From positions 5,786 through 69,785 of the forward strand of contig CAKQYU010000012.1 of the NCBI GenBank assembly GCA_934293575.1: a stretch of 64,000 nt of DNA, given 5' to 3'. Positions 7,110 through 14,901 of this stretch are shown here, piece after piece; positions within the stretch are counted from its first letter, which is position 1, and each line of letters begins with the position of its first letter. The notes beneath the pieces were generated by a model. It was not told the origin of the DNA. It saw only the letters and a list, made by a program, of their open reading frames with translations, and made no database searches. Both the position numbers and the translations under genes were made by a program. This stretch comes from an uncultured Lachnospiraceae bacterium (lineage in GTDB: Bacteria > Bacillota > Clostridia > Lachnospirales > Lachnospiraceae).

Positions 7110-8039
7110 TTAGAAAATGCAAAGATACACAAAATATGCTACATAACACAACAGCATCACAACACCGCATGGTCGTCTTAATTCTTTATGTTTAAATGTA
7201 CCAACCCAAAGAAGCACACCGGCAAAGATTGCGATAATCGCGTCTATAATAAATTTACTTTCAAATGGTACCGGACACAGAAGCGCAACTGTACCGATTA
7301 CAAATAAAATATTAAAGATATTGCTTCCTACAATATTTCCGATTGCAATTCCTGCGTTGCCTCTTCTAGCTGCGGTCACGGATGTTACAAGTTCCGGAAG
7401 AGAAGTTCCAAGTGCCACAATGGTCAGTCCGATAAAACGTTCGCTCATACCAAAATAGCGGGCAATTTCCGAAGCACCGCTTACCGCAAAATCACTTCCC
7501 TTTATTACCAAAACTCCACCGACAAGCATGAACAGGATACATTTCCATACGGGATAAGCCTTTACTCCTTCTGCATCCTCGGAATTATCCTTTCTTGCCA
7601 TTACAAAAAGATACCCAAGGTAGAATAAGAACATAATCCAGAAAATTACACCCTCCACAAATGTTACCGTTCCTCCTGTGATTCCAAATATTATTAACAC
7701 TACGGTAACAATCAGCATAAATGGGATTTCATAATGAAATGTGGATTTTTGAATCGCCACATTGGTAATGAGTGCAGTAAGTCCAAGAATTATCAATATA
7801 TTCAATATATTGCTTCCCACAATATTACCAATGGTAATACCGGCATTTTGATTCATCGCCGCCGTGATACTGACTGCTGCTTCCGGCATACTGGTTCCCA
7901 TTGCAACAATCGTAAGTCCAATGATCAACTGGGGGATTCCAAGCTTCTTCGCGATACTGGCAGCCCCTTCCACAAACCAATCGGCACCTTTTACCAGAAA
8001 TAAAAAACCTACCAACAAAATAACAATCTGTAAAAACAT
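7110..8039 (-). CDS. CaCA-family cation antiporter
   Basis: Inner-membrane Ca2+/Na+-type exchanger, 309 aa with ~10 helices. The two inverted alpha repeats are clear: GTSMPEAAVSI..GNIVGSNILN in the first half and GTSLPELVTSV..GNIVGSNIFN in the second. A hydrophilic loop (ARKDNSEDAEG) separates the halves. Such proteins (YrbG-type) exchange Ca2+ or other cations. The gene is preceded by a yybP-ykoY riboswitch, which senses Mn2+ in characterised cases, so Mn2+ export is a good hypothesis. RBS AGAGAGG lies just upstream of the ATG. Confidence 0.92.
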   Translation of the reverse strand: MFLQIVILLVGFLFLVKGADWFVEGAASIAKKLGIPQLIIGLTIVAMGTSMPEAAVSITAAMNQNAGITIGNIVGSNILNILIILGLTALITNVAIQKSTFHYEIPFMLIVTVVLIIFGITGGTVTFVEGVIFWIMFLFYLGYLFVMARKDNSEDAEGVKAYPVWKCILFMLVGGVLVIKGSDFAVSGASEIARYFGMSERFIGLTIVALGTSLPELVTSVTAARRGNAGIAIGNIVGSNIFNILFVIGTVALLCPVPFESKFIIDAIIAIFAGVLLWVGTFKHKELRRPCGVVMLLCYVAYFVYLCIF

Positions 8040-8087
8040 AATTTTACCTCTCTTTCCTCGTTATGATAGATATTTTGCAGTAGGGTA

Positions 8088-8214
8088 TAAAAAAAGAGAC
8101 TCCTACTGCGTAAACAGTAAAAGTCTCGCTATTTCATCACTTTCCGAGTTATATGTTTCAATAACTGTCCTGACGAAGAAGTGAACCAAATTAAACGGCT
8201 AGCTACTCCCTTTT
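8088..8214 (-). ncRNA. yybP-ykoY (manganese) riboswitch
   Basis: The leader contains the signature AAGGGAGTAGC at the 5' side, an internal GTCAGGACAG / AACTCGGAAAGTGATGAA core, and the 3' AGCGAGAC. It ends in a terminator: GAGAC-TTTTACTG / CAGTAGGAGTCTC followed by seven Ts (A8088-8095). That is the typical yybP-ykoY order. Mn2+ binding would favour read-through into the antiporter gene. It starts just after a consensus promoter. Confidence 0.88.
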
Positions 8215-8223
8215 ATATAGCGT

Positions 8224-8252
8224 ATTCTACCATATGTTATTTTATGAATCAA
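8224..8252 (-). promoter_or_regulatory. Promoter of riboswitch-antiporter transcript
   Basis: TTGATT (8247-8252), 17-nt spacer, TAGAAT (8224-8229). It overlaps the last codons of the upstream symporter gene. Confidence 0.75.
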
Positions 8253-9717
8253 TCTTTTTTTTATTTTTATAATTTACAATGCTGAATATCGCACACAATA
8301 ATACACAAGCAAAAATCATCCATCCAACGAGATAAGATGTACCAAGTTTTACGAAAGTATCATAATATCCCTTCAGATATACAACCACGATAATGGCAGG
8401 AAGAATATAACTCATATAGAATCGAAGACCGTTCGGAAACTTGATTCCCTCTCCTTCATTTGCTTCCTTGCGAAATTCTTCCCATCCCCATCCATTCTTT
8501 TTTGTACAGAATAACACAAATATCATACTGCCAAGCGGTAACAGATTATATGAAACAAGGAAATCCTCCAAATCCATAATACTGCTTCCCGGACCTAATG
8601 GTTCAAAACCGGAAAGCATATTAAATCCCAATACTGCAGGAATCGACAATACAGTCATAAATATAATATTCCAAAGAACCACTTTCTTTCTGGAATACCC
8701 TTTTAAGTCAATATAAAACGATATAATATTCTCAAATACCGCAATCACCGTCGAAAGTGCCGCAAAAGACATGAATACAAAGAATGCGGTTCCCCAGATT
8801 CTTCCACCAGCCATATGATTAAATACATTCGGTAATGTCTTAAATAATAAGGATGGTCCCGCATCCGGCTGTACTCCGTATGCAAAGCATGCCGGTATGA
8901 TAATAAATCCTGCCATCAATGCAACAAATGTATCCAACACAACGATATTAACCGCTTCACCACCGACAGTTCTTTCCTTCTTCATATAACTTCCGAATAT
9001 TTCCATCGCACCGATACCGACACTTAAGGTAAAGAATGCATGTGTCATAGCATCAAATATAACCGGTCCCAATCCCCTTGCCTTAATGGTATCAAGATTG
9101 GGAACCATATAAAACTTTACACCCTCTGAAGCATTTGGAAGAACCAGAGAATGAACTGCCAATACAATAATCAAAATAATAAGTAATAACATCATAACCT
9201 TTGTTATCTTCTCAATTCCGTTTTGCAATCCAAGTGCACACACACCAAAGGATAACAAAATTGCCACAATCATCCATAAAATCATAGTGGAAGGACTTTG
9301 AAGCATATTTCCAAACTCCGTACTAATCTGATCCGGGTCAAGTCCTGCAAGAGAACCTCTCATTTCCTTCCATGCATAATAAAGCATCCATCCGGCTACC
9401 ATTGTATAAAATGCCATTAATATGTAACTTCCGACAACGGATACCCATTTAAAATAATGCCACTTGCTACCTTCCGGTTCCAACACTTCAAATGCTTTTG
9501 CCGCACCTTTTCCGCTTCCGCGTCCAATCGTAAACTCTGCACACACAATAGGAAAACCAAGAATTGCCAAAAATATCAGGTAGATAACCACAAACGCCGC
9601 TCCACCGTTCAAACCGCATATATACGGAAATTTCCATACATTTCCAAGTCCTACTGCACATCCGGCTGACACAAGAATAAAACCTAAGCGTGAGCCAAAC
9701 TTTTCTCTCTCCTTCAA
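8242..9717 (-). CDS. Neurotransmitter:sodium symporter (SNF) family
   Basis: Na+-coupled amino-acid-type transporter, 491 aa with 11-12 membrane helices. The N terminus has the SNF signature GFILVSAGCAVGLGNVWKFPY and the first unwound helix (residues about 12-30). The helix 6 region (FFTLSVGIGAMEIFGSY) is also typical of LeuT-like members. The substrate (perhaps an aromatic or neutral amino acid) cannot be read from sequence. Translation starts at TTG, set by GGAGG 7 nt upstream; there is no better ATG. The gene is alone; the next transcript starts inside its 3' end. Confidence 0.92.
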   Translation of the reverse strand: MKEREKFGSRLGFILVSAGCAVGLGNVWKFPYICGLNGGAAFVVIYLIFLAILGFPIVCAEFTIGRGSGKGAAKAFEVLEPEGSKWHYFKWVSVVGSYILMAFYTMVAGWMLYYAWKEMRGSLAGLDPDQISTEFGNMLQSPSTMILWMIVAILLSFGVCALGLQNGIEKITKVMMLLLIILIIVLAVHSLVLPNASEGVKFYMVPNLDTIKARGLGPVIFDAMTHAFFTLSVGIGAMEIFGSYMKKERTVGGEAVNIVVLDTFVALMAGFIIIPACFAYGVQPDAGPSLLFKTLPNVFNHMAGGRIWGTAFFVFMSFAALSTVIAVFENIISFYIDLKGYSRKKVVLWNIIFMTVLSIPAVLGFNMLSGFEPLGPGSSIMDLEDFLVSYNLLPLGSMIFVLFCTKKNGWGWEEFRKEANEGEGIKFPNGLRFYMSYILPAIIVVVYLKGYYDTFVKLGTSYLVGWMIFACVLLCAIFSIVNYKNKKKIDS

Positions 9718-9777
9718 AACGATACCTCCATATAATTTATCTTTATGTTACGCCAAGGTATCTTATCACACTCTGCA

Positions 9778-11439
9778 TTATTTTTCCATCCTTCCATCAC
9801 AATCCTTTATCAGTTTTCCTGCCATATATCTGGAAACATTAAAGGTTCGCAGCGACATACTTTCGATTGCCTCCTTATTCCCTTGAAGATAATAATAGCC
9901 AAACCGTTTCTGTTCATCCACTGTCATTTCATCTTCCGAATACGAATACCTACTGATTACAGGCTCCAACTGATCATATGCCGATAAATCATAATTTAAA
10001 CTTTTCATGTAAGGTATCACGGCAGGTGCTGCATCGGTATTCAATTGCTCAAGATAAAAATAATCATCATATTCCCTTCCAAGGAAAAATGGTCCGGAAA
10101 AGAAGTTTTCACCATAATCCTGTTCTTCCGATTCACTCCATCCTTCTCCATCAATCCCCGGTGCATTAGCAAGGTTCACTCGAGCCACAATATAATCCGG
10201 ATGACTGAATGACAGGGCAAGATACAAAAGTGTTATCGTTACAACTCCATAACGAAACAGTGGAAAAGATTCCCTGTAAATGGAAATCAGTACACCGATA
10301 AACAAAACGAATACTGCCACCAATGTCCAGATTACAAACACCCTCAAAATAGTCAGGTAATAATACCGGATATAAATAATCATACGCATCATACTGGAAG
10401 CACACATGACCAGTGTGCACAAAGACATAATCGTCATAACAACTTTTAAAACCTTACTGCTTCGGAAGAAACTCAAACAGATTAATACCAAAAACAAATT
10501 CAAAATACTGACCGTCAGCAGTTGGAAAAATCCTTCTCTTGCATAAGCTGCATAAGTATAACCTTCAGGCAGCTGCATTTTTCCCAAAAACAGAGCCCAA
10601 ATCTGAATAGCGGAGAAAACGAGATACAAAACGGATAACAAAGACATCACGGTAATTGCCAAAACCGGCTCTCCCTTTCTTAAATCCCTGACTTCCTCTC
10701 TGATGCTGTGTTTACAAAGATAAGCAGTCAACGTATAGGAAGCAAAGAATAAAAAGCATACCCTTACTGCCAGATTCAATATATCATCTAAATAAATTCC
10801 CCGCCACAGCGAATCCGTCAGATGCCAAAACAAGGCATCCGCAGAACTTAACAGACTGGTAGCAACCGCCAATATCGGAATTGCAATCAATACACCAAGT
10901 AGCGCATAAAGCACCTTTTTATTCAGTTTTCCTTTTTCTTTAAAATATGTAATCCCATCTGCGAATGGTCTGCCAAGCTGTCCAAAACTCATGGCCACTA
11001 ACTGGCAGATACTGCCTGTGAATTTTAAAAGATTCCATTTTGCAGTATCAAAATACTGATTTAACAGCAGGCACATTACAAGCAAAAGAATTGCCAGTTT
11101 ATTGAGATGAATGATTACCCAGCTGTCGGTGCAGATTGTCGATACACCCAGTAACAAAATACTGATAATATAAAAAATATTTCGTTTCTTAAATGTTACC
11201 TTTAATTGAAACAATGTTAAACCGAAATAAACCACGGTTGCCGCTAAAAAGAATAAAAATGCAATTCCGGCATCATTATGAATCATGCAAAAAGCATAAA
11301 ATATCGCATAAATCAGTGTTGCCAATCCAAAGAAACCAAACTTTTCCCTCATACACTTTGTTTCCGGTGTTTCCGTCGGTTGTACCGGTTGCATTGGCTG
11401 CATCGGTTGTGCCGGTTGTGTTTGTAAATTATCCTGCAT
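9778..11439 (-). CDS. DUF4153/DUF4173 polytopic membrane protein
   Basis: A 553-aa membrane protein with about 12 hydrophobic segments, resembling the DUF4153/DUF4173 family. The hallmark AYAREGFFQLL segment lies in mid-protein. The N terminus is a Pro/Gln-rich cytoplasmic tail with MQP repeats. A soluble domain of about 130 residues follows the last helix (residues ~425-553; DYDDYFYLEQLN, MTVDEQKRFGYYYLQGN). Its ATG overlaps the stop of the XRE gene by one base (TAATG), so it is the last gene of the DUF2975-XRE-DUF4173 operon. Function unknown. Confidence 0.82.
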   Translation of the reverse strand: MQDNLQTQPAQPMQPMQPVQPTETPETKCMREKFGFFGLATLIYAIFYAFCMIHNDAGIAFLFFLAATVVYFGLTLFQLKVTFKKRNIFYIISILLLGVSTICTDSWVIIHLNKLAILLLVMCLLLNQYFDTAKWNLLKFTGSICQLVAMSFGQLGRPFADGITYFKEKGKLNKKVLYALLGVLIAIPILAVATSLLSSADALFWHLTDSLWRGIYLDDILNLAVRVCFLFFASYTLTAYLCKHSIREEVRDLRKGEPVLAITVMSLLSVLYLVFSAIQIWALFLGKMQLPEGYTYAAYAREGFFQLLTVSILNLFLVLICLSFFRSSKVLKVVMTIMSLCTLVMCASSMMRMIIYIRYYYLTILRVFVIWTLVAVFVLFIGVLISIYRESFPLFRYGVVTITLLYLALSFSHPDYIVARVNLANAPGIDGEGWSESEEQDYGENFFSGPFFLGREYDDYFYLEQLNTDAAPAVIPYMKSLNYDLSAYDQLEPVISRYSYSEDEMTVDEQKRFGYYYLQGNKEAIESMSLRTFNVSRYMAGKLIKDCDGRMEK

Positions 11440-11690
11440 TATTGTCCTCCCCCTTTTTCTTCCTTCCGATCATCTTCCGGATTCTGAGTTTTTTCATATT
11501 CTAAAATATCCCCCGGCTGGCAATCCAATGCCTCACAGATTGCCTCTAAAGTTGAAAAACGAATTGCCTTTGCTTTATTATTTTTTAAAATGGATAGATT
11601 TGCCTGGGTTAAATCAACCCGGTTTGCCAGCTCGGTCAAACCGATTTTGCGTTTTGCCATCATCACATCCAAATTTACAATGATTGCCAT
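11439..11690 (-). CDS. XRE-family helix-turn-helix regulator (YozG-like)
   Basis: Small DNA-binding protein, 83 aa. The HTH covers about residues 5-65, with the pattern LTELANRVDLTQANLSILKNN and ICEALDCQPGDILEYE, typical of the short Cro/C1 regulators found beside DUF2975 proteins. The C-terminal tail is charged. It sits between the DUF2975 and DUF4173 genes on one transcript. The DUF2975 protein is a candidate membrane partner, and the palindrome at the operon promoter (12273-12309) is a likely binding site. Confidence 0.88.
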   Translation of the reverse strand: MAIIVNLDVMMAKRKIGLTELANRVDLTQANLSILKNNKAKAIRFSTLEAICEALDCQPGDILEYEKTQNPEDDRKEEKGGGQ

Positions 11691-11733
11691 AATTTTTCCT
11701 CTTTTCTATATTTTATCGGTCCTTTACCTTCCT

Positions 11734-12213
11734 TTAGATTGTCAGGTCATTTTCTTCCTTATAGCGGACCGCTTCCTCAAATACCATTGCCAGGACTTTA
11801 CTGAACATTCCCGCAATCAGAAATACCAGTATAATAACAAGCATGGAAACTGTCAGATAAACGACACAGCGGACAACACTCATAGCCGCGATAAAGAAAC
11901 TGATATCTCCCATCCTGCGAAGACTTGCCACATTCTCAAGGACGAAACAATTTTCGTTAAGTACGGTACGAAACATTTTTCGTAATTCATTGAGCAGAAG
12001 CAATGCAAGAATTCCCATAATTGCAAAAATAACAACAACGGAAATATAATTCTGTCTCACATCCTCCAAATATCGTCCTATGTACTTCATACTAAACGGA
12101 AGACTCACCGTAACCAGAATCCCGCTGTAGAACATAAAATCCAACAGATATTTTGTTCCCTTTGTCAGACTAAGCTTACGTTCCCGTAATTCTTTTATCT
12201 CTTTTTTCTCCAT
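11734..12213 (-). CDS. DUF2975 membrane protein
   Basis: A 160-aa protein with four membrane helices (about 25-45, 60-82, 105-130, 130-150), of the DUF2975 type that is commonly paired with YozG-like XRE regulators. The conserved LNENCFVLENVASLRRMG segment lies between helices 2 and 3. The ATG at 12213 is chosen because AGAGG sits 10 nt upstream; a TTG two codons earlier is too close. First gene of a three-gene operon. Probably controls or senses for the adjacent regulator; not shown. Confidence 0.82.
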   Translation of the reverse strand: MEKKEIKELRERKLSLTKGTKYLLDFMFYSGILVTVSLPFSMKYIGRYLEDVRQNYISVVVIFAIMGILALLLLNELRKMFRTVLNENCFVLENVASLRRMGDISFFIAAMSVVRCVVYLTVSMLVIILVFLIAGMFSKVLAMVFEEAVRYKEENDLTI

Positions 12214-12246
12214 ATCCAAATTACCTCTTTTCTTTCTGATGGTATT

Positions 12247-12309
12247 ACTTTATCACTCAAATATATGAATGTCAATATAAATTTATTGTTATTCGATAAA
12301 TTTATATTG
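12247..12309 (-). promoter_or_regulatory. Operon promoter with overlapping palindrome
   Basis: Promoter TTGACA (12270-12275), 17 nt, TAAAGT (12247-12252). The perfect 14-nt arms CAATATAAATTTAT / ATAAATTTATATTG (12273-12286, 12296-12309; 9-nt spacer) overlap the -35 box, as expected for a repressor site. The XRE protein of this operon is the natural candidate. Confidence 0.65.
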
Positions 12310-12373
12310 CTTTTCATTTGACTGATAGATAAAACGTCACATTGGCGCCATCGTCACTCATCACCCATCTCAC

Positions 12374-12417
12374 AAAAAAGGCTATTTGTGAGTAACTTTC
12401 ACAAATAGCCTTTTTTT
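12374..12417. terminator. Bidirectional-type terminator
   Basis: Stem AAAAGGCTATTTGTGA / TCACAAATAGCCTTTT with A- and T-tracts on both sides. It lies between the decayed MATE-like fragment and the DUF2975 operon. Sequence 12310-12373 shows nothing recognisable. Confidence 0.8.
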
Positions 12418-12440
12418 CATAGTAACCTTTTTGCAATTGC

Positions 12441-12536
12441 TTAATCAGACTGTTTTCGATTCATCCAAATAAAAAATCCAATATTTAACAAAATTCCGAA
12501 TATCGTCGCCACGGGTGCCGCAAATCCGATTTTGTA
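12441..12536 (-). pseudogene. C-terminal fragment of a membrane transporter
   Basis: Directly after the stop of the LysR/MarR chimera, and in the same frame, 31 codons encode a last membrane helix and tail (KIGFAAPVATIFGILLN, then FFIWMNRK) before a stop at 12441. It resembles the end of a MATE-type transporter, but a single helix is not diagnostic. It has no start codon or RBS. MarR and MATE genes are often adjacent, which fits a deleted marR-MATE pair. Confidence 0.5.
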
Positions 12537-12929
12537 TTATTCAAAACGACCCTTCCTTTCACACATAATTTCGTATATTTTTTCAATTGTACGAATGGTA
12601 CAATCCGCATCTGAAATATCTCCTAACGATTCTGACAAACTGCCAAAAAATTGTCTGTTATATTTCTCGGATAATTCCTCTCCTGCATCCGTGATTGTAA
12701 TATACATAATACGTCCGTTTTCCTCCGATGCAATCTTTTTCAGATACCCCTCCTTGGAAAGACTGATTCCTTTATTCGTCCGGTTAAAAATAACAATATT
12801 CATTTCCTTTTCCAATTCACGAATTGCGTTTGTAAGACTTGGCTGTGAAATATATAACCGGTTTGCTGCTTCCGTAATTGTTCCCGTTTCTGCCACTGTC
12901 ACGATATATTTTAATTGCTGGAGTGTCAT
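12537..12929 (-). CDS. Chimeric regulator: LysR HTH joined to MarR C terminus
   Basis: Open frame of 130 aa made of two unrelated parts. Residues 1-61 are a LysR winged helix (LKYIVTVAETGTITEAANRL..SQPSLTNAI, ending NRTNKGISLSKEG). Residues 62-130 are the wing and C-terminal helices of a MarR protein (YLKKIASEENGRIMYITITDAG). The join falls at the sequence KEGY, which both families can carry. It probably arose by deletion between neighbouring genes. RBS GGAGGA and ATG are intact and lie 4 nt after the upstream LysR gene, so it may be expressed. Whether it functions is unknown. Confidence 0.75.
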   Translation of the reverse strand: MTLQQLKYIVTVAETGTITEAANRLYISQPSLTNAIRELEKEMNIVIFNRTNKGISLSKEGYLKKIASEENGRIMYITITDAGEELSEKYNRQFFGSLSESLGDISDADCTIRTIEKIYEIMCERKGRFE

Positions 12930-12933
12930 TTTC

Positions 12934-13836
12934 TTATCTGTCCTCCTGTTTATCTTCCATTAAAATTTTCTTTAATTTTTGTGCCGCCACACCCATTGGT
13001 CTTTTTACATCATAAATCATACAAACCTTCCGTTCCGGAATTTTGTCTTTTAAAGGGATTTGAATAATCCTGTGTTCTCCAATCTCTCTTTTTGCCATCG
13101 GTTCCGGAAGAAATCCCAATCCTAATTCATGCTTAACCAATGCAAGAATCTGGTCTGTCGTAGCAACCTCTGTATCCGGTTTCAATTCCACACCCTTTGT
13201 TCCAAAAATCTGATTATAAAACTGGTATGTCATCGTTTCTTTTCCCAGACAAATAAATGGATACGTTTGAATTTTCTCCAACCCGATTCTTTTTGTTGCC
13301 AATCCTTTAAACGTTTTTCCACCTACTAACACTTCCCGAAAAGTTTCCAATTCTACCTCTTTCAATGGCTCAGATACTTTTGTTGGTGTTGTTACCACTG
13401 CAAAATCAACTTCACCGCTTTTGACCGATTGTACAGCCTGCGGGGTAGAATGATTATACAATTTAATCCGAATTCCCGGATATTCCATATGAAACCGTTT
13501 CAGTTTATCCAGTAAATAAATACCAAGCGCAGTCTCACTGGCACCGATAACAATACTTCCATGCTCCAACTTAGCACTCTCCGTCATCTCATCCTCCGCC
13601 ATTTGAAGCAACGATATTGCCGCGGCAACTCTTGTGTATAAACGTTCTCCCTCCGGTGTCAGACGTACCCCTCGATTTGTTCGGATAAACAATGTACATT
13701 GTGTCGCGCTTTCCAGACAATTCATCGCCCTTGTAACATTGGGCTGACTACTGCCTAATGCATGTGCTGCCTTTGTAAAGTTACGATACTTTGCCACATA
13801 ATAAAACACTCTGTAATACTCAAAATTTATATTCAT
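12934..13836 (-). CDS. LysR-family regulator (paralogue A)
   Basis: LTTR of 300 aa. ATG 13836 is chosen over an upstream in-frame ATG because AGGAGAG lies 6 nt before it. The HTH occupies residues 1-60 (YYRVFYYVAKYRNFTKAAHAL..SQPNVTRAM); the effector-binding domain (about 88-290) includes YNHSTPQAVQSVKSGEVDFAVVT. It is strikingly similar to the LysR at 18693-19574. It is divergent from pyrB-thrE, with GATA/TATC-type palindromes in between, so control of that operon is likely. The effector is unknown. Confidence 0.92.
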   Translation of the reverse strand: MNINFEYYRVFYYVAKYRNFTKAAHALGSSQPNVTRAMNCLESATQCTLFIRTNRGVRLTPEGERLYTRVAAAISLLQMAEDEMTESAKLEHGSIVIGASETALGIYLLDKLKRFHMEYPGIRIKLYNHSTPQAVQSVKSGEVDFAVVTTPTKVSEPLKEVELETFREVLVGGKTFKGLATKRIGLEKIQTYPFICLGKETMTYQFYNQIFGTKGVELKPDTEVATTDQILALVKHELGLGFLPEPMAKREIGEHRIIQIPLKDKIPERKVCMIYDVKRPMGVAAQKLKKILMEDKQEDR

Positions 13837-13956
13837 ATACCGCTCTCCTGATATATCAAAAGCTGATATCAACTATATCAATAATAGTTTTTACACATTT
13901 CTAACTACTCAGTATAATAGACTCGGCAAAAAAAAGCAATGAAAAGGAGACAAACC
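13837..13956 (+). promoter_or_regulatory. Divergent control region lysR / pyrB-thrE
   Basis: pyrB promoter: TTTACA (13890-13895), 17 nt, TATAAT (13913-13918). Upstream are clustered half-sites, TGATATATCA (about 13849), CTGATATCA (about 13863) and TATATCA (about 13875), the place and style expected for LysR binding. The control region before the second LysR/kinase pair has the same promoter hexamers and spacing. Confidence 0.65.
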
Positions 13957-14901
13957 ATGAGACACCTAATTAATCCACAGGATTTTACAAAAGAGGAAAG
14001 CACACGGATTTTAAATCTGGCAGATTGTATATCAGCAAATAAGCCTGCATATTCTCATGTTGCTACCGGAAAAAAACTTGCAACACTTTTTTACGAACCC
14101 AGTACCAGAACACGACTTTCCTTTGAATCCGCCATGCTAAGTTTGGGCGGTCAGACCTTAGGTTTTTCCAGTGCCGATCAATCCAGTGCAACCAAAGGAG
14201 AAACGATTGCTGATACATCCCGTGTAGTAAGCTGCTATGCTGATATCATTGCCATGCGTCATCCAAAAGAAGGTGCTCCATTTCAAGCCTCCCTATATTC
14301 GAAAGTACCAATTATAAATGCCGGTGACGGAAGTCACAATCATCCAACCCAAACATTGATTGATATGCTGACAATCCGTCAAAAAGTTAAACGATTAGAG
14401 CATTTAACGATTGGTTTTTGTGGTGATTTAAAATTTGGACGTACCGTTCATTCACTTGTTAATGCCCTTGTCCAATATCCGGATAATACATTTTATTTTA
14501 TTTCTCCCGAGGAACTGAAAGTACCAAATTATCTGATAAAGGACACTTTAAAACCGGCAAATACAAAATATTATGAAGTAACCAATCTGGAAAATACCCT
14601 TCCAAAATTAGATGTATTATATATGACACGGGTACAGAAAGAACGTTTTTTCAACGAAGAAGATTATATCCGTCTAAAAGGGAGCTATATATTGACCGAA
14701 GAAAAGCTTAAGCTTGCCTCTTCAGATATGCCGATTTTACATCCCCTTCCAAGAGTTGATGAAATTGCTCTTGAAGTAGATAACGATAAAAGAGCTGCTT
14801 ATTTTGATCAGGTTCAAAACGGAGTCTATATCAGAATGGCAATAATTATGGCCTTATTGGATATACCGGATCCATTAACAGGAAAGAGGGTATTATCATG
14901 A
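13957..14901 (+). CDS. pyrB: Aspartate carbamoyltransferase catalytic chain
   Basis: First committed step of pyrimidine synthesis: carbamoyl phosphate plus aspartate. 314 aa from ATG 13957 (GGAGA upstream). Carbamoyl-phosphate loop FYEPSTRTRLSFESAM (about 45-60), central HNHPTQTLIDML and C-terminal HPLPRVDEI are all intact. No pyrI regulatory chain or other pyr gene is adjacent, which is unusual; pyrB is instead coupled by an ATGA overlap to a threonine/serine exporter gene and faces a LysR regulator. Possibly a second copy or a specialised context; the rest of the genome is needed to tell. Confidence 0.95.
   Translation: MRHLINPQDFTKEESTRILNLADCISANKPAYSHVATGKKLATLFYEPSTRTRLSFESAMLSLGGQTLGFSSADQSSATKGETIADTSRVVSCYADIIAMRHPKEGAPFQASLYSKVPIINAGDGSHNHPTQTLIDMLTIRQKVKRLEHLTIGFCGDLKFGRTVHSLVNALVQYPDNTFYFISPEELKVPNYLIKDTLKPANTKYYEVTNLENTLPKLDVLYMTRVQKERFFNEEDYIRLKGSYILTEEKLKLASSDMPILHPLPRVDEIALEVDNDKRAAYFDQVQNGVYIRMAIIMALLDIPDPLTGKRVLS

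Noticed and set aside
13939..13956. Earlier pyrB start at 13939
   Set aside because: The GGAGA Shine-Dalgarno lies within this stretch and serves the ATG at 13957.
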